Assembly (NCBI GenBank): GCA_030432815.1
Contig: JAUILB010000004.1
Coordinates: 1-25,790 of the forward strand
Length of the DNA stretch: 25,790 nucleotides
Source: Alphaproteobacteria bacterium
Lineage (GTDB): Bacteria; Pseudomonadota; Alphaproteobacteria; Sphingomonadales; Emcibacteraceae
Direction of reading: 5' to 3'
Position numbers and translations under genes: made by a program. Positions 22,853-25,790 of this stretch are shown in pieces (the stretch's first letter is position 1; each line of letters starts with the position of its first letter). A model generated the notes under the pieces. That model ran no database searches and had not been told where the DNA came from. It saw only the letters and a list, made by a program, of their open reading frames with translations.

Positions 22853-25270
22853 TTAATATTCCATATCAAGACGAAGTTCAAATGTACGCTCACGACCATA
22901 GTAATAATGCCGTGGGCCAAGTGACCAGTCACTACCGTAACGTTGTCTCTTATACTCAATGATTTCCTTATTAAACAGATTTTTCACATGAAGAGCAACT
23001 GTAGCAGTATCACTTACATTAAATCCAAGTGCCGCATTAACCACTGCATAGGCTGGTGAAATATCCGTTTCTTTTGCCCGGAAGTGAGATTTTGTCTCAC
23101 CATAACCCGCGGCATCAATACGGACATAACCTTCGTTATCACCAACAGTAAAGCTTTGATCCACAGCAACATAGAAGTTATATTTTGGAACCATGGTCAT
23201 GTCATCTCCAGCCATTGCTTCGATAGAAGCAACATCGGATAGAATTGTTGATTTGGTATAAGAAGCATTCATAACCAGCTTTGTTGTATCGGTTAAGCTT
23301 GTTGTACTTTCAAATTCAACACCTTTTGAACGTGCTTTACCAGCATTCGCTGTATAGCTGAACCCACAAGAAGGCATATAAACGCTAACCTGTACGCCAG
23401 TCCAGTCGATTTGATAAACAGCTGCAGAGAAACTAACTCTACGGTCAAAGGCAAAACCTTTAAAGCCGACTTCGTAGTTTTTAATCTGGTCTGAATCGTA
23501 ACGGTCAGTGTAGTTATCGATGTCTGGTGATGTACAATCCTGAGGAGGGGTCGGACCATTATTGCCACCACGGCGGTAACCTTCAGAATATAGTGCAAAG
23601 ATAGAGAATTCATCAGAAGGCATATAGTTTACACTGAATTTCTTACGTGTACCATTTTCACCGTCTTTTGTTACTGTATCTATTGTTCCCAAACCTACAG
23701 GATCAACCCAGATACCACTGGTTTCATCATGAAGATCATCTTTAAGATCATAATAACGAAGACCACCGGTAAATTCGATTCTACCACCATTGCTAAGATC
23801 AGCGGTGTAGCTTGCTTCACCAAATGCGGCGAATTCTTTTTCGATCCATCTGTGAACGGTATAGTTATAGTTCTTGGTAGGGTCACCATAAAGAGTTTGA
23901 CCAAGGGCTGTTGGATCTGCAAGACCCCAATAGTCACCCCACAGATAAGCTGCAATTGCACGGCTTCTGTTATCAGAAGCGTGATATTGCCACTGTCCAT
24001 CTGGCGTTGGATCAAGCCAATCCTTATCATAGTAGGCACCGACTGTCCATTGGAACGGGCTGTCGTAGTCGTTGGATTGAAGTCTTAGCTCATGAGTCCA
24101 GCGTTGACTGTCTTCTTCATCAATGATCCAAGTGCGGAACATATCGTTGGCATCATAACGTGTCCAAACGGACTGACGACCCCGATTTTGAAAATCGCGG
24201 TATGAACCAACATAGCTCAGGTTAACACCTTCAATAATATTTTCCTGATCGAATGTAAGCGCAAATAGATTTGTCTTGTCATTATCATATGGATCCATTA
24301 ATTCCCAGTCTGAAAACTTCGGATTATGTCCATTAAGCTGTGTGCCAAAGCGATCATTGTAACATTCAACACGTGATGCATCAGCAGGATTACAGCTTGG
24401 GAAATCAAAGCCAAGCACATCATAACCGTATGTTGCTGCTGGATTTGCTGACAAAATTGCTTCGTAATAGTAGCCTGGTACTGAAAGATCAGACTCGTCA
24501 CGTGTACTGTCGTTATCGTGGAAATTAATCCATGTGAAATTTAACCGTGATTCTTCACCCGGTTCCCACATTAACTGTGTACGGATATAATGGTCGTTGT
24601 GGCTACCAGCTGTATTGGTATAGGCATTATAAACTTTACCTGTCTCGCGGCCGGATGATCCGGTAATACGCAGACCGATTTTATCTTCTACAAGTGGAAC
24701 GTTAACCATTGCAGAAGCTCTTGTTCCAATACCATCTCTATTTTTCTCAGATGAAAATAGTACGGAACCGCTCGCCTGATAGTCATTCAGATTAGGTTTG
24801 TTTGTAATAACCTGAACAGTACCACCGATAGCGTTGGAGCCCCAAAGTGTACCTTGTGGACCACGAAGTACTTCGATACGCTCAACATCATAAAGGTTGC
24901 CGAAGTCAAATTCGACACCGTCCGTCCATGTTGACGTTGTTTCAGGCGTGCTGTCATTACCACCTGAAAGACCACGCAGAATTAGCTCACCGCGTGGGTT
25001 AGCAGCACCGGCGAAAGTTCTGTAGGCATCTTCTTTGTCAATTAGGTTACGATGGGCGATTTCCCCGGCACCGATAACGGCAATGTTCATTGGCACTTCG
25101 ACCAACAATTCAGGTTTCTTACGCGATGTAACGTAAATGACATCAGTATTGTCATCTACCTGATCCTGACCGGCATCCTGTGCAACTGCACTGCTTACCG
25201 ACAGACCGGAAAATGCAACACCATACATCAAAGATGTTTTGAGCGACCTGCTCAAACAATTGAGTTTCAT
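22853..25270 (-). CDS. TonB-dependent outer-membrane receptor
   Basis: This 805-residue outer-membrane barrel takes up a ligand with energy from TonB. The signal peptide spans 1-30 with cleavage likely after SAVA. The region just after holds a TonB-box-like DVIYVTSRK (43-51). The plug domain (about 55-160) has RGELILRGLSGG, VERIEVLRGPQGTLWGSNAIGGTVQVITNKP and related motifs. The remainder is a beta-barrel with long aromatic-rich loops, ending in FELRLDMEY with the usual terminal aromatic residue. Six or so cysteines in the extracellular-loop regions may form disulfides. A strong GGAGGA ribosome site precedes the ATG. No iron-, vitamin B12- or sugar-utilisation genes are next to it, so the ligand is unknown. 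The long AT-rich upstream region suggests dedicated regulation. Confidence 0.93.
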   Translation of the reverse strand: MKLNCLSRSLKTSLMYGVAFSGLSVSSAVAQDAGQDQVDDNTDVIYVTSRKKPELLVEVPMNIAVIGAGEIAHRNLIDKEDAYRTFAGAANPRGELILRGLSGGNDSTPETTSTWTDGVEFDFGNLYDVERIEVLRGPQGTLWGSNAIGGTVQVITNKPNLNDYQASGSVLFSSEKNRDGIGTRASAMVNVPLVEDKIGLRITGSSGRETGKVYNAYTNTAGSHNDHYIRTQLMWEPGEESRLNFTWINFHDNDSTRDESDLSVPGYYYEAILSANPAATYGYDVLGFDFPSCNPADASRVECYNDRFGTQLNGHNPKFSDWELMDPYDNDKTNLFALTFDQENIIEGVNLSYVGSYRDFQNRGRQSVWTRYDANDMFRTWIIDEEDSQRWTHELRLQSNDYDSPFQWTVGAYYDKDWLDPTPDGQWQYHASDNRSRAIAAYLWGDYWGLADPTALGQTLYGDPTKNYNYTVHRWIEKEFAAFGEASYTADLSNGGRIEFTGGLRYYDLKDDLHDETSGIWVDPVGLGTIDTVTKDGENGTRKKFSVNYMPSDEFSIFALYSEGYRRGGNNGPTPPQDCTSPDIDNYTDRYDSDQIKNYEVGFKGFAFDRRVSFSAAVYQIDWTGVQVSVYMPSCGFSYTANAGKARSKGVEFESTTSLTDTTKLVMNASYTKSTILSDVASIEAMAGDDMTMVPKYNFYVAVDQSFTVGDNEGYVRIDAAGYGETKSHFRAKETDISPAYAVVNAALGFNVSDTATVALHVKNLFNKEIIEYKRQRYGSDWSLGPRHYYYGRERTFELRLDMEY

Positions 25271-25295
25271 TTTATTTCCTCCATAGAAATATATT

Positions 25296-25316
25296 TTTAA
25301 GGGATCACTCCTTAAA
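25296..25316. promoter_or_regulatory. Inverted repeat in the leader or promoter of the TonB receptor gene
   Basis: TTTAAGG and CCTTAAA are perfect 7-bp arms around a 7-bp spacer, ending 26 bp before the receptor ATG. The symmetry and place fit a repressor site or an mRNA hairpin just ahead of the ribosome site. The sequence does not look like a classical Fur box. Confidence 0.45.
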
Positions 25317-25649
25317 GGAAGTACACTCGAAAATGTATTGAATTTTTTCTAGCAAACGAAACTTTCAAAAAGCCACCCCTAGCCTTATTAAAACCACTCT
25401 AAAAACGTTTAATACGAATTTAAAGAAACTGCTTACAGCTCAAAAAATTGTTCCACTATTGAACTGTATTAGTCTTAACTTTTATCAGCATAAGAAAAAT
25501 CGGTCAATTTGATGATAATATGATATAACATACCAATATATTATATTTATTAAATTTTTGACATAAATCAGCAATATTATATTTATCAACAGAATAATAT
25601 TTTGTGTGTAAATTAAAAAATAATGTTTTATGCGATTTTTTTTTGAGAA

Positions 25650-25663
25650 AAAACAGCTGTTTT
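25650..25663. other. 14-bp perfect palindrome
   Basis: AAAACAGCTGTTTT is fully symmetrical. It is far (about 380 bp) upstream of the receptor and could belong to a gene beyond the window. A dimeric regulator site is possible; nothing else supports it. Confidence 0.35.
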
Positions 25664-25790
25664 AGGGCTTCTTCGGCAGCGATTCCCTCATTTTATGTAA
25701 TTCAAGTTCAACAGGGGAATCACTTCAAGCAGTTAAACCAAGTAATAAAGGACCGAAAACAGCTTAAAATGACGTAAATTATTCGGTTCA

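Larger units (their letters stand above)
25271..25790. other. AT-rich non-coding region upstream of the TonB receptor
   Basis: No credible gene is visible in this 520-bp stretch. It contains an inverted repeat close to the receptor start (25296-25316) and two copies of the 12-mer TATTATATTTAT (25539-25550 and 25575-25586), 36 bp apart. A 14-bp perfect palindrome lies at 25650-25663. The promoter of the receptor must be here, but no -35/-10 pair stood out with confidence. Confidence 0.6.

Noticed and set aside
23293..24975. Additional ORFs in both directions inside the TonB receptor gene
   Set aside because: Alternative frames of a complete receptor with signal peptide, plug and C-terminal aromatic strand.
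25573..25601. Replication origin or DnaA-box cluster suggested by AT-rich repeats
   Set aside because: No match to TTATNCACA-type DnaA boxes was seen, and the repeats are simple A/T strings.

Overview
The window reads as a chromosomal stretch from a low-GC, aerobic, heterotrophic alphaproteobacterium. Three things point there. One is a TauE/SafE-type permease overlapping a gene of the Alph_Pro_TM (TIGR02186) family, a pairing I know from Alphaproteobacteria. Another is a PutA without the N-terminal ribbon-helix-helix domain, close to an Lrp-type regulator. The third is a FadE-like/thiolase/FadJ-like beta-oxidation operon. A marine Emcibacterales/Kordiimonadales-like lineage would fit, but genus cannot be read from this sequence. 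I found no rRNA, tRNA, CRISPR array, insertion sequence or phage genes.

Layout. Positions 1-4405 (minus) are a beta-oxidation operon: acyl-CoA dehydrogenase, thiolase, then a bifunctional FadJ-like enzyme cut off by the window start. Positions 4754-6462 (plus) are the TSUP permease and its overlapping envelope partner of unknown function. Positions 6471-6770 (minus) hold a 99-aa orphan with a perfect Shine-Dalgarno sequence. Positions 6980-9868 (plus) encode a large Xaa-Pro aminopeptidase and a 3-hydroxyisobutyryl-CoA hydrolase. Positions 9865-10521 (minus) encode RluA. Positions 10712-16769 (plus) are a complete tripartite RND efflux operon (outer-membrane lipoprotein, adaptor, pump) whose reading frames overlap. 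Positions 16775-17605 (minus) are an lrp-ferredoxin operon. Positions 17877-22777 (plus) hold a 48-aa protein, L-serine dehydratase and PutA. A bidirectional terminator separates PutA from a convergent TonB-dependent receptor (22853-25270, minus). An AT-rich non-coding stretch follows to the window end.

Theme. Most enzymes break down amino acids or acyl chains: proline-containing peptides (PepP), proline (PutA), serine (SdaA), a valine intermediate (HIBCH) and fatty acids (the fad operon). This suits an organism living on protein and lipid. The most informative regulatory signal is a pair of near-consensus Lrp boxes, one before lrp itself (17667-17681) and one before putA (19522-19536). They suggest a local Lrp/PutR-type circuit controlling proline and perhaps serine catabolism. 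I saw no unmistakable new system. The least explained pieces are the 99-aa and 48-aa proteins, the Alph_Pro_TM partner, the ferredoxin tied to lrp, and the repeat-bearing tail of the RND adaptor.
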